Assembly: GCA_050084515.1 (NCBI GenBank)
Contig: CM114273.1
Span: 25,110,001-25,174,000, forward strand
Direction of reading: 5' to 3'
From: Blasia pusilla
Lineage: Eukaryota; Marchantiophyta; Marchantiopsida; Blasiales
Length of the DNA: 64,000 nucleotides
Position 1 is the first letter of the stretch, and each line of letters starts with the position of its first letter. Both the position numbers and the translations under genes were made by a program. The notes beneath the pieces were generated by a model. It saw only the letters and a program-made list of their open reading frames with translations, had not been told where the DNA came from and ran no database searches. This document shows, one piece after another, positions 45,902 to 56,771 of this stretch.

Positions 45902-46799
45902 TCAGCGGGATTACTTTCCGAGTTCTCGTCTCGGACTCTCTTCAAGCTCAACCTGCCTAGTTTTGCGGTTTCCAACACGGGCAAGTCTCGAAAGACTTGG
46001 GACAGACTTTCTGGTCGGTTCATGAACCTGAAACGGCGTTTCGCGCCTAGCGGTTCCAACTGTCCGATGAACATCCAATGAGTTCCTCACCAAGACTCGC
46101 ACAAGTGAATTGGTTGGAATCCAAGTGTGGCGACAAAGTCCACTCCTTGGATCAGGTTTGGGTTTGGGTTTCGCGCCAAACTCCCGTTCCATCCGTGCGT
46201 CTCAAACGCCGTTTGGCGCCCAAAGTGGGGTTCCGTTTCCTGAGACATCTCAGAGAAGGTACTCCCCTTACTAGTACTTCTGGGGGATCTCCGGGGGCCC
46301 CCTACATTTAGGGAAAGACACCCGGGCCTCTCCAATTGGCCCTCAACCCGATTGCTCTCTCAATCGTTTTTGGCCAATATCTCAGCTTGTACTTATGCGT
46401 TTGCTGAGATCTTTGGTGCGTTGGAAGCTTCTCAAGATCCGCTTTCCAACGCGCCCTTATTTGTCCCAAACGCATCTCGGAGCTCAACGTTATGGTCCTA
46501 AACACAGTCAGATTCTCCCAAACGCTAGTCGTGTTCCAACTGGTTCTCACCTCTTTGGCAACCAACCTCCCAAGACTCAACTCACCTCAAGTCTCGGCTC
46601 GCGTTTGGTCTAGGTTTCCTGGTCGCGACCACTAATGCATGAAACGCACAACTTTGTTCCGCGTTTTGTCTCTTAGACTTTTCCAAGAGACTCTTCCAAA
46701 CGCCTCTCCAAAGCGCAAACCTCACGGCGTGAGTTCCTTTGAGTTCTGATGTTTCGCTTGGCGCGTATTTGGTGTTGTTTGGTTATGAGGGTCGCGAGA
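45902..46799 (-). repeat. 3-prime LTR of the chromovirus (outer 125 bp missing)
   Basis: Matches 52282-53171. The inner end on the element strand begins TCTCGCGACC, where the 5-prime LTR has TGTCGCGACC, so the TG dinucleotide carries one change. The outer end is missing and abuts hAT sequence. Confidence 0.9.
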
Positions 46800-46800
46800 C

Positions 46801-46812
46801 TCACCCCTCCTT
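46801..46812 (-). promoter_or_regulatory. Polypurine tract of the chromovirus
   Basis: AAGGAGGGGTGA on the element strand, one base before the 3-prime LTR. This is the expected primer site for plus-strand synthesis. Confidence 0.8.
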
Positions 46813-47491
46813 AGAAGGTGGATGTCCTCATCAACGCAAACCTTATTGATGTTAAGTTCTGGGAAGCCGACCCCTTAACACAGAATCGCGTTCTGATAGC
46901 TAACCCGCAATTCCTCTTTTGGCTTAAGTCTTAGGTTGTCGCTTGCAGCACTTAGACTTATTAGTTTCTGCTTTCTGATGAGCCTAGACTAGTTCTGCCG
47001 AACTAATCTAACTATCAAAATAAGCTCACTAAGTCTGCAACCTAACACTTCACTCACTATTTGTAAACAACCGCCTGTCTACCTAGCCAACTCGTACTAC
47101 TTTTGGGTCACCTGTATTCCACCTCGGCGCGTCACTAAGTTTAGTCATGAAACATGAATGAGATCACCACAAACCCCAAGACAGACTCATCTGCCCCGCC
47201 GACGTTAGGGCGAGCCCAAATGCTAGTACTTCAACACTTGGTCCTGATCTAGATGCATTAACTAAATACAAGCTCTCACCTCAAATACTCATTGTTTGGT
47301 CTCCTTGACTTACATCCTAAGCATATGAAGAACTACTCATTGCCTTGCACAACCAAACTCAAAATTACAATACAAGCATCAAATCTCCAAATCCATGTCT
47401 TCTTTATTGCAACAACTAAACCTTTCTAGTTACAACGGGTTATCGGCCCAAGCTTTCCGGTCACAAGTTTTGTCTATTGCTTCACCATGTT
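46813..47491 (-). other. Chromovirus 3-prime untranslated region
   Basis: About 680 bases between the integrase stop and the polypurine tract. No ORF or motif was seen. Confidence 0.6.
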
Positions 47492-48619
47492 CTAATGCAC
47501 GTGCCTTTCTTGCATCCATCTGAAGTCACGCAATGCTTCTTGCGCATGTTCTAGATCCGCCTCCGCAATCCAAGTCGCCTCTTTCACATGATAGCCTTTC
47601 CACTTGACCAAGTACTCGTACTTGGTGGCCCTACGTCTGGAACGCAGAATGGTTTCAACCTCGAACTCTGGTTCCTCATTACTGATGACCGGTTGTGGTC
47701 TCAACATCCTCCTTCGCTCCGGATGCACATTGTCTTGAAGATACTTCTTCAATAATGACACATGGAAAGTCGGGTGAATCTTGAACTCGTTTGGCAGCTC
47801 CAACGTGTATACATCCTCAAACGGCTTTGCCTTGATCACATACGGTCCAGCATACTTGGCTGAAAATTTCGCAGAAAATTCCTTCGGAAGAGTGAGATTC
47901 TTAACACTCAACCACACTTGTTCCCCAACTTGGAAACTCACTTGGCGCCGACTTTTGTTAGCATGCTTTACGTACCTTAGTTGAGCCTTGGCAAGACTTT
48001 CTCTCGTTTGCTCTTGTCGTTCCTGCATTTCCACTAACAAACATTCCGCCGTTGCTTGACGAGTGTGTGTCGATGTATTGCCCTTCGAAAGAGCTAAGTC
48101 AAGAGGCCCTTCTGGTTCTCTTTGATACGCCAGAAGAAACGGGGATTCTCCGGTTGCAGAATGCTTAGTCGAGTTGTAACAATACTCAGCCATACTTAAC
48201 CACTTGGCCCAATCTCTTTGGTCCGCACTCATGTAATTCCATAAGTATTGGTTTACGACCAAGTTTACTTTTTCCGTTTGCCCATCCGTTTGAGGATGGA
48301 AGGCCGTACTAAAGCTGAGTTTGGTCCGAAACCTCATGAATAGATGTTTCCAAAAGGCACTGGTAAACTTCAGGTCCCGATCGGACACAATGCTCCTAGG
48401 CAATCCGTGCGCTCGCCACCAACCATCCAAGAATAGTCGGGAAGTCGTGTAGGCCGTCGCAAACTCTCTCGTCGGCACAAACCTCCCCAACTTGCTAAAC
48501 CGATCAACTATCACAAGTATAGCGTTGTATCCCTCAGATTCTGGAAGACTCGTAATGAAATCCATGCTAATGCTTTGCAAGGATTGGCAAAGGATGAAGT
48601 AAGCCTTGTTTCTTTGCAT
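47492..48619 (-). pseudogene. Chromovirus integrase core and C-terminal chromodomain
   Basis: A 375-codon stretch. DDE residues: Asp in ISMDFITSLP, Asp in IVSDRDLKF and Glu in HPQTDGQTEKVN. The C-terminal part has VGEQVWLSVKN and KYAGPYVI, then a chromodomain from about residue 315, with EFEVETILRSRR, YLVKWKGY and ATWIAEADL. The frame joins the zinc-binding part (48567-49109) through a small shift. Chromodomains of chromoviruses bind methylated histone H3 and steer integration to heterochromatin. This element thus uses the standard reader, in contrast with the PHD finger of copies 1-3. Confidence 0.92.
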
Positions 48620-49358
48620 AAGACACGTGGTTCGCCTGGCAGGTCATGCATGTTTTCACATATTGCGCAACATCTTCCTTCATGTTGGGCCAGAAGAACC
48701 TCTTAGACAAAACAGCAAGAGTGGATTTCTCCCCTTTGTGTCCCGCCAAAGGTCCATCATGACATTCCACAAACACCTTGGTCCGTAGCTTGCCTTGGCC
48801 TAGATAGATCATGCTCTGCTTAAACCTTAGCAAGCCATGTCTCAAACTCAGATTGGCCACCTTCTCGCCCCGCTTTAACTTCCCAAGGTACTCCCTCGCT
48901 TGCTCATCCTTCATGTATCCTTCACGAATCCTTCTTTCCATGTCTGTTTCATTAGGGAACATTGCTCTCAACACTTGTGTCGTCGATGGCATGTGTTCAT
49001 CCCTGCGACTTAACGCATCTGGAATGACATTGTCTTTCTCCGGCTTGTGGATTAGCTCCACATTCATCAACGCCAAGGTATCATGCCAACGAAGTTTTTT
49101 TGGCGTCACGCGATCCTAGGTCTCAAAATACTTGAGCGATATGTTATCGGTGAATACTCGAGTCCTGTGAAGTCCCAAATAGTGACGCCACTTCCTCAAG
49201 CAATGAACCACCGCAAACAACTCTTTCTCATGAGTAGGCCATCTCCTTTCGGTGTCGCTAAGCTTCTTGCTTTTGTATGCTACAGGTCTCCTTTTGCACC
49301 AACATTCCTGCAATCGTGAAATCACTAGCATCCGTGTGCACCTCGAACGGTTGTTCAA
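48567..49358 (-). pseudogene. Chromovirus RNase H end and integrase zinc-binding domain
   Basis: Stretches 49116-49358 and 48567-49109 are split by a TAG at 49116-49118 after KYFET. RNase H motifs include PVAYKSKKL, THEKELFAVVHCL and FTDNISLKYF; PDALSRR closes the domain. The HHCC finger follows: HDGPLAGH with CMTCQANH. All belong to one Pol. Confidence 0.88.
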
Positions 49359-51379
49359 ACTCCGGCAGCTTCAGAACTGGTTCCTGCGAGAGGATCTCTT
49401 TGACTGGATTGAACGCTTTATCCACTTCCTCGGTCCATGTAGTATTGGCAAACTTTGCGGTCCAATCCGTGAGAGGTTTCACTATGCCCGAAAAGTTCTT
49501 CACGTATGTCCGTAAAATCGACAACTCGATGAACCTTCTCATCCCCTTCATCGTGGAAGGCGGTTCCCATTCGCAATCGCGCTCACCTTTTCCATGTCCG
49601 ACTCACTCCATCCGCACTAACCACATGCCCCAAGAACTTGATCTTCGTCAAACCGAACTCACTCTTATCCGCATTCGCATACAGCTTGTTCGCCCTAAGT
49701 TTCTCAAACACCGTCTTCAAATGTCGAGCGTGCTCCTCTAGTGTTTTCAAATAGATGAGTTTGTCATCTATATAGATGATCACAAACTCATCCGTCTCCT
49801 TGTGAAAGATGGAGTTCATCAAAGTGGTGAACGTTGGAGGCGCATTACAAAGACCGAAAGGCATTACTACAAACTCGAACGAACCGTATCTCGTTCTACA
49901 CGTAGTCTTCTCTACATCCGCTTTGGCAATCCGAATCTGATAATATCCTGATTTCAGGTCAATCCGGCTGAAATACTTGGCACCCGACAATCGATCAAAG
50001 AGGTCATCCATCCTCGGTAGAGGATAGTTATTCCTTACCGTCACTTTATTCAGCGCCCGATAATCAACACAGAGTCTCAACTTCCCATCCTTCTTCTTTA
50101 CAAAGAGGACGGGCGCCCCATAAGGTGACTTGCTTGTTCGGATGTAACCCCTCTCTACGAGTTCACCCAACTGTTTCTTCAACTCAGCAAGTTCCTCTTG
50201 ATTCAACCTATATGGTGCCTTTGAAGGTGGTTGAGCTCTTGGTATCACCTCAATCTTATCATCAACCGCCCTATGTGGTGGCAACTCAGTCGGAAGCTCC
50301 TTAGTCAACACATCTTCAAATTCTTTCACAACTCTTTTGAGTGTTTCAGGGATCCCTCTTGAAGCTGAGTTCTGATCTCTGCATCTCGCGCTTGCATCAT
50401 CCTCTACTCGTCTCATCAAGCAAAGGAATCCTTCCTCTAACTCGGCCAAACTCGTCCTCGTGATGGCGTTCACCAACTCCGTCTTCCTAGGCACCTCACG
50501 AACCAATCTGACGTCTGTTCGTTTGCCGTTAACCAAGACGCTCAACCTCAAAGGTCTCCGCCTCAGTTCCACCTCATACGCATCCAAGAACGTGTTCCCC
50601 AAGACTCCGTCGATACCGTCCATCTCGCAAACTGTAAAATTCTCCTTCAACTCAAATACTCCGCATCTCACAACTAGCCCTAAAACCAGATCTGAAGTCT
50701 GGTGGGACTTGCCTCCCGCGAATCCTACCCTAATGGGTTCATCCGCCTTGGTGGTTGGCAATCCCAACGTTTTTACGATTCTCGGACTCAAGAATGAGTG
50801 CGAAGCACCTGTATCAACGACCAACATCACATTGCGATTAGAGATCTTGGATCTTAGGTAAACTAAATTGGGCGTTCTCTTGGTGACTTGTAGAGATGTA
50901 TCTAGATCTCCCTCCGATAAATGCTTAGCGGCAAACGCAATCATACTCGGTTTACTAACCTTGGGCCTAACACATTCCTTAGCCATATGCCCGGGTTCGC
51001 CACAATTGTAGCAAATCACTTTGGCATTCGTTGACTTCGTAAACGGCGGCCCCTTTGGCTTTGCGTTGAGTTCCACTCGTTTCGCCGCTGGAGCAAGAGA
51101 CCCTCCATGGTCGCGCTCACCCCCATTCCAAACCCTCTTGGATGTCCCTTTGTTCTTCTGTAACTTAGAAAAACTTTTTGTCTCAAAGGGTTTCGGGTGT
51201 TGGACTTCATCGTCCCCAATCCGCTCGGCTAGTCTCAAGAGATCCGCACACGTCTCTGGGATGTGAGGCATACGAAAGAGGGACTTCTCGGCACTCGGTT
51301 TGAGCCCACTTAGGGAGATCACCTTTTTAGTATGTTCATTCGTGGAAAGTGCACTCATGAGCGCACTAAACTCTCGCAC
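49258..51379 (-). pseudogene. Chromovirus Gag zinc knuckle, protease, reverse transcriptase and start of RNase H
   Basis: The 598-codon stretch 49583-51379 encodes, in order, a late capsid segment, the zinc knuckle [14 protein letters not shown], the protease [11 protein letters not shown] with intact catalytic Asp-Thr-Gly and [10 protein letters not shown], and RT with [49 protein letters not shown] and [11 protein letters not shown] frameshift near 49.58 kb leads into 49258-49551, which carries the connection and RNase H start (EVHTDASDFTIAGML). The Gag-Pol frame is continuous from knuckle to RT, as in many plant chromoviruses. Confidence 0.92.
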
Positions 51380-51406
51380 ATAAGCACCAAGTGATCCACT
51401 CTAACG

Positions 51407-51937
51407 CTACCTCACCACCTCCATGCCATCGCGGTACTCCTGATATTCCGGAGTGAATCGGTTCCCAATCAACTCCTTGAAATCTTCCCAACTCAACGTT
51501 TTCCCACGACCTAGATGTTCTTTGCGGTGAGCCGTCCACCAATGGAGAGCGTGATCCTTCAGAAACGTGACCGCTACAGTCACCTTGTCTTGTTCATCTG
51601 CCTTTTGCGCTTCGAAATAGAGTTCGAGTTCCGTTAGAAACTCGCTCACTTTCCGAGAACGCCCCATTCCTGTGAATGGCGTTGGCAAATTAGTCTTACA
51701 AAGCTTCTTGCCAGAACTAGAGGCTCCATTTGACTTGAATTCCAAGATCACCTTGCTCTGTTCAGCCATCTGGTCCGCCATCACCTTCATCAATCCCATC
51801 ATTTGGGTATAAAAGGCCGGATCGTTTAAGTTTGGACCCGAAGGTCCCGCGGAAAGATTTTCGGTTGGAACATCCTCATGTTTGGGACTTGGCACTTTGG
51901 GAGTCGCAAATTCCACCTCCGGCTCTCGGTCCATCAT
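51407..51937 (-). pseudogene. Chromovirus Gag, N-terminal and capsid part
   Basis: A 176-codon stretch with AKTNL-like start of the gag domain (CKTNLPTPFTG), LTELELYFEAQ, FLKDHALHWW and DFKELIGNRFTPEY, the standard Ty3 gag helices. It ends at TAG 51407-51409, with a second TAG two codons later (51401-51403). The same frame continues downstream into the knuckle-protease-RT stretch. Both stops sit where Gln codons would fit. Confidence 0.88.
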
Positions 51938-52142
51938 TGATTCGTCTCTTGGCTTCTTTGCTTTGACTCACGGTTTCCTCGGTTCTTCGCCCTTGGTCGC
52001 CATTTGCGAGTCGTCGCCTTTTCTCATATCTCCTCCTTGCCTCTTGCGTTCCTCCTCGGCGTCGCGGTCTTCCGACTACCTTGAGTTCTCCCAAAACATC
52101 CAGATCTTCAACGACCCCCAAGTTCATGCTCATCAAGGAATT

Positions 52143-52154
52143 GCTCTGATACCA
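52143..52154 (-). promoter_or_regulatory. Primer-binding site (methionine tRNA type)
   Basis: The element strand reads TGGTATCAGAGC two bases after the 5-prime LTR end GCGCACGACA. This is the classic plant initiator-tRNA-Met primer site. Confidence 0.92.
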
Positions 52155-52156
52155 CG

Positions 52157-53171
52157 TGTCGTGCGCCTACTCTCCTTGAACGTTAATCTTGTTTGTTGCG
52201 GAAGCGTGCGTTCAGTAGGTCACGCTCTCAACGCTGATCTGCATCCAAACACTCACTTCGGTTAGTCGGGTCTTGGATCAATCAGCGGGATTACTTTCCG
52301 AGTTCTTGTCTCGGACTCTCTTCAAGCTCAACCTTCCTAGTTTCGTGGTTTCCAACACGGGCAAGTCTCGAAAGACTTGGGACAGACTTTCTGGTCGGTT
52401 CATGAACCTGAAACGGCGTTTCGCGCCTAGCGGTTCCAACTGTCCGATGAACATCCAATGAGTTCCTCACCAAGACTCGCACGAAGTGAATGGGTTGGAA
52501 TCCAAGTGTGGCGTACAAAGTCCACTCCCTTGGATCAGGTTTGGGTTTCGGGTTTCCGCGCCAAACTCCCGTTCCATCCCGTGCGTCTGAAACGCCGTTT
52601 GGCGCCCAAAGTGGGGTTCCGTTTCCCGAGACATCTCAGAGAAGGTACTCCCCTTACTAGTACTTCTGGGGGATCTCCGGGGGCCCCCTACATTTAGGGA
52701 AAGACACCCGGGCCTCTCCAATTGGCCCTCAACCCGATTGCTCTCTCAATCGTTTTTGGCCAATATCTCAGCTTGTACTTATGCGTTTGCTGAGATCTTT
52801 GGTGCGTTGGAAGCTTCTCAAGATCCGCTTTCCAACGCGCCCTTATTTGTCCCAAACGCATCTTGGAGCTCAACGTTATGGTCCTAAACACAGTCAGATT
52901 CTCCCAAACGCTAGTCGTGTTCCAACTGGTTCTCACCTCTTTGGCAACCAACCTCCCAAGACTCAACTCACCTCAAGTCTCGGCTCGCGTTTGGTCTAGG
53001 TTTCCTGGTCGCGACCACTAATGCATGAAACGCACAACTTTGTTCCGCGTTTCGTCTCTTAGACTTTTCCAAGAGACTCTTCCAAACGCCTCTCCAAAGC
53101 GCAAACCTCGCGGCGTGAGTTCCTTTGAGTATGCGCGTATTTGGCGTTGTTTGGTTATGAGGGTCGCGACA
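52157..53171 (-). repeat. 5-prime LTR of the chromovirus (1015 bp, complete)
   Basis: TG-CA ends on the element strand: TGTCGCGACC to GCGCACGACA, with short TGTC/GACA inverted ends. Related solo LTRs lie at 55768-56771 and 62747-63737 in the opposite orientation. Confidence 0.92.
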
Positions 53172-53270
53172 CATCCGATGATCCTGACCTACTGCTCTCC
53201 TCTGCAAGGTCTTGACTAACTTCCTTGTGTAGCATCTCATTCATTGTTCGCTGTCTCTTAGCCATGTAGA
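53172..53270 (-). pseudogene. hAT transposase N-terminal fragment
   Basis: Reading the minus strand from an ATG near 53.26 kb gives MAKRQRTMNEMLHKE and continues to RSGSSD at the LTR border. The left hAT part starts at DGASTM, so the two halves appear to join at Ser-Ser-Asp-Gly, a common hAT motif region. The protein before this point is short for the family, so some N-terminal sequence may be missing or may lie in an upstream exon. Confidence 0.5.
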
Positions 53271-53271
53271 G

Positions 53272-53931
53272 GCTCAAAGAATGCAGAACAGAGTTCACTA
53301 ATGAAATCCAAACCCGCGAGCCCTACTGCCCTACCCAAGGCTCCACCTGGGAAAAACTCTAAGCAAAGCTGTGCAAGCTGCACAACATAAACCTATCACT
53401 TAGTAGGTGCTAATGAAACAATGGAGCTCAAGAAAATGTGGATCTGAAAAGTACTCAAGAGTCGGCAAAAGATACAATGCCAATGCAATGTGAGCCAGAG
53501 CTGTCGATACTCAAGCTAGGGGGAAGACGGGGGATGGCGAGAGGGCAGGGAGGGGCTTGGAAAGAAGCAGATAGGCAGCTGCGGCGCCGGATCCCTGTCC
53601 CTCCCGTTGTAGTTCCCTTCTCTCGAACCCAATCAAAGTCTGCAGTTCAAACAAGGCACATAGCGAGCAACAACGAGAGAGCACCAAAGAACACCTACCT
53701 CACAGCGACGCGCAGCAACAAACAAGATAGCATGCGGGTGGAATGGCAGGTTAAAGCAGAATCAAAAGCTCAAGCGAGCTTTGCTTGGATTCACGAGGTA
53801 TTGACAGGGATACAGTGGCGGACCTCCGCTCTACCCCCTGGACGATCGAGTGAGGCTACTGCGCCACCGAGGAGCCGAGAGCAGTCGAGGACCAGAGGGC
53901 CGAGGTGAGACTCTGAGACGAAAGGAGGCAT
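53272..53931. other. hAT upstream flank; no gene recognised
   Basis: A plus-strand ORF (53438-53908) is basic and low in motif content and runs into the tandem array. I do not regard it as a gene. Confidence 0.35.
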
Positions 53932-54342
53932 GCAAATGCGAACCCCTCCACTCTACCCCTGGACGATCAAGTGAGGGCGTCGGGCTGTGTGACTTGCGAG
54001 CAGTCGAGGACCCGAAAAGGAGACGAATAAGGCATGCAAATGCCAACGCAGCCAACCCCTCCACTCTAGCCATGGACGATCCAGTGAGAAAGCCAATGAG
54101 TCGGGACTCGTCACTCCCGAGCAGTCGAGGACCTGAAATGCAGACGAAAGGAGACGAATGCACCTTGCAAATGCCAACGCAACCAACCCCTCCACTCTAG
54201 CCGTGGACGATCAAGTGAGGGCACCAGTGAGTCGGGACCCCTCACTCCCGAGCAGTTGAGGACCTGAAACGTAGACGGAAGGAGACGAATGTACCTTGCA
54301 AATGCCAACGCAGCCAACCCCTCCACTCTTCCCCTGGAGTTT
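53932..54342. repeat. Tandem array, period about 131 bp
   Basis: The word GCAAATGCCAACGCAGCC or close variants recurs at 54036, 54167 and 54298, with a diverged earlier copy at 53932. Units contain the GAGCAGTCGAGGACC and TGGACGATC words. Unit-to-unit differences are moderate. ORFs across the array are repeat artefacts. Confidence 0.85.
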
Positions 54343-54660
54343 GGACGATCGAGTGAGCTCATTGAGGGTGCCGCGGAGTCGAACCACACGGAATGAAACT
54401 TTCTGGCGTCTGTTTTGTACCTAGAAGCTTTTCTCTCTTCTTCTCTCCGAACTTCGGAAGTTCGGAAGCGAGTTCCGTGGAGTCTGGACGATCGAGTGAG
54501 CTCAGTGAGGGCGCCGCGGAGTCGAACCACACGGAATGGAACTTTCTGGCGTCTGTTTTGTACCTAGAAGCTTTTCTCTCTTCTTCTCTCCGAACTTCGG
54601 AAGTTCGGAAGCGAGTTCCGTGGAGTCTGGACGATCGAGTGAGCTCAGTGAAGGCGCCGC
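54343..54660. repeat. Tandem array, period 143 bp
   Basis: Units start GGACGATCGAGTGAGCTCA at 54343, 54486 and 54629. The first two full units are almost identical. Each contains a CCGAACTT-CGG-AAGTTCGG mini-palindrome. It shares the GGACGATC-GAGTGAG word with the 131-bp array, so one array probably evolved from the other. Confidence 0.88.
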
Positions 54661-55767
54661 GGAGTCGAGGAGTCGAGGACTAGAGGAATCGAGGAGACGA
54701 GGAGCCGAGCTCCCGAAGTGCAAGGAGACGGAAGCACACTTATCACAGTCTTAGCAGACGAAAGGATTGGAGACGAGGCCCCGGTTCGAGTCAAGGAGCC
54801 GAAGTGCAAGGAGACGGAAGTAGACTCGCAGAGTTCCCACAGACAAAAGCATTGGAGTCGAGGACTTGAGGACCGTGAGTAGCCAAGCACTCGAGGACCC
54901 AAACTGCAAGGAGTCGAAAGGAAACAAAAAGGGACGAATGCGTAGCTGCGAACGCCTCCACTGAGTCCGCTCTACCCAGACTACCCCCCTGAGCCCCCTC
55001 GGAGCGAGTCGAGCGACGGAGTCTCGTCACTCGTGAGTCGTGACTGGAGTCTGGACTCCTCGACGAGGATGTCCAGGGCCCCACGCCCAAGCCGCCCGAC
55101 GGCCCGACTTGCCGCTTAACCCCCGGGGCCCCGACTCCTCGAGTCCTGAGTCTCCTGACGTTGCGGCTGGCCCTAAGATGGAGGGCCCCGATTACATCTG
55201 AGAATGTTCAGTTTTCCGGCAGCCGGCAAGTGATGCGGCAGCAAACCGGCATGACTCTTTTGCCGACAACCAGAATCCGACTGGAAAACTGCCGGAACGG
55301 CGTACTTCCGTCATCTGTTCCTTGGGAATCAGTAGAAATCTGCCCTATACCTTTCCGTCAAGCCAATTTCCAGGAAACCTCTCCCCGGTGTCGGAATTTT
55401 GGCCGGAAAGTTCGAACTCCCCCCGGATTTCTCTGAATTTTCCCAGCTAGGTCAACACGTAACCCCGGTTCTGCCCGTTCATTGGTGGGGAGGAGTATCA
55501 CTTTCCCATTCGAGCATAGTTGTAGGAGTCTCTTTCTCTAATGCAAGATCTTTACCATGTTTCTCTCTTTCTCTTCCACATCAAGTAGGGGAGTCTAGCG
55601 CACAACAACATTGCAAGTCATACAATTGGCATGCAAGTATACCCAATATAGAGGTGTCAACACAACTCCACTATGAGTCCATGTTTGCCAAGAGCGGTTG
55701 GCGGGTGACGACACATTTTTGAATCCACATTGTGTCACTCCATTGTGAGTTAGCATAACTTTGCGAA
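54661..55767. other. Degenerate array continuation and unassigned sequence
   Basis: To about 55.09 kb, imperfect repeats of GTCGAGGA, GGAGACG and GAAGTGCAAGGAGACGGAAG continue the array. From 55.1 to 55.77 kb I see no gene or repeat. Confidence 0.5.
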
Positions 55768-56771
55768 TGTTGCGACCCTCATAACCAAACAACACCAAAT
55801 AAGCGCCCAGCGGAACATCAGAACTCAGGTGGACTCACGCTGCGATGTTCGCGCTTTGGAGAGGCGTTTGGAAAGGTCTCTTGGAAAAGTCCAAGAGACA
55901 AAACGTGGGACAGAGCTATGCATTTCATGCGTTAGGGGTCGTGACCAGGAAACCTAGACCAAACGCGCGCCAAGACTTGAGATGAGTTGAGTCTTGGAAG
56001 GTTGGTTGCCAAAGAGGTGAGAACCAGTTTTGGAACACGAATAGCGTTTGGGAAATTTGACTGAGACTCGTTCGAGACAAGTAAGGGCGCGTTGAAAAGC
56101 TTATCTTGAGACGTTTCCAACGCACCAAAGCTCTCAGCAAACGCATAAGTACAGACCGAGATATTGGATGAAAACGACTGTGAGAGCAATCGGGTTGAGG
56201 GCCAATTGGAGAGGCCCAGGTGTCTTTCCCTAAATGTAGGGAACCCTGGAGATCCCCAGAAGTACTTGTAAGGGAGGGGTCTCTCCAAGATGTCTTGGAA
56301 CACGAATCCCTACTTTGAGCACCAAACGGCGTCTCAGAGGTACGGGATGGAACGAGAGTTTGGCGTTGGAATTCGAAACCCAAACCTGATCCAATGGAGT
56401 GGACTTGGATTCCGACCTAAGATTCACTTTGTGCAAGTCTCGGTTAGGGACTCATTGGATGTCCATCGGACAGTTGGAACCGCCAGGAGCGAAACGCCGT
56501 TTGAGGTTCCTGAACCGATCAGAAAGTTTGTCCCAAGTCTTTCGAGACTTGCCCGTGTTTTAAACCGCAAAACAAGCAAGGTTCAGCTTGATGAGAGATC
56601 GAGACGAGAACTCAGAAAGTTAGCCCAATCATAGTTAGCCCAATGATTGATCCAAGACCCCACTAACCAGAGTGCGTGTTTGGATGCAAATCAACGTTGA
56701 GAGCGTGACCTTCTGAACGCACGCTTCCGCAACAACAAAGATTAACGTTCAAAGAGAGTAGGCGCACGACA
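55768..56771 (+). mobile_element. Solo LTR of the chromovirus family (1004 bp)
   Basis: Runs from TGTTGCGACCC to GCGCACGACA in the opposite orientation to the full element. It is flanked by GCGAA (55763-55767) and GCGAG (56772-56776), a 4 of 5 match target-site duplication. It is more diverged from 52157-53171 than the two LTRs of that element are from each other, so it is an older insertion reduced by LTR-LTR recombination. Confidence 0.88.

Larger units (their letters stand above)
45902..53171 (-). mobile_element. Chromodomain Ty3/gypsy element (chromovirus) inserted in the hAT gene
   Basis: A 7.3-kb element on the minus strand with 5-prime LTR 52157-53171, primer-binding site 52143-52154, gag, protease, RT, RNase H, integrase with chromodomain, polypurine tract 46801-46812 and 3-prime LTR 45902-46799. 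The two LTRs differ by roughly a dozen substitutions and several small indels over about 890 aligned bases (my count by eye), so the insertion is fairly young. The 3-prime LTR has lost 125 bp at its outer end. At least three internal TAG codons and several frameshifts disable it. The hAT gene lies on both sides, with CATCC on the right and CCATC on the left as the probable target-site sequence. Confidence 0.9.

Noticed and set aside
46308-46580. 90-codon ORF repeated at 52694-52966
   Set aside because: The identical ORFs lie inside the two LTRs of the chromovirus and reflect LTR duplication, not a gene family.
54111-54530. 139-codon ORF and neighbours across the tandem array
   Set aside because: Open frames arise because repeat units lack stops in some frames; no protein family.
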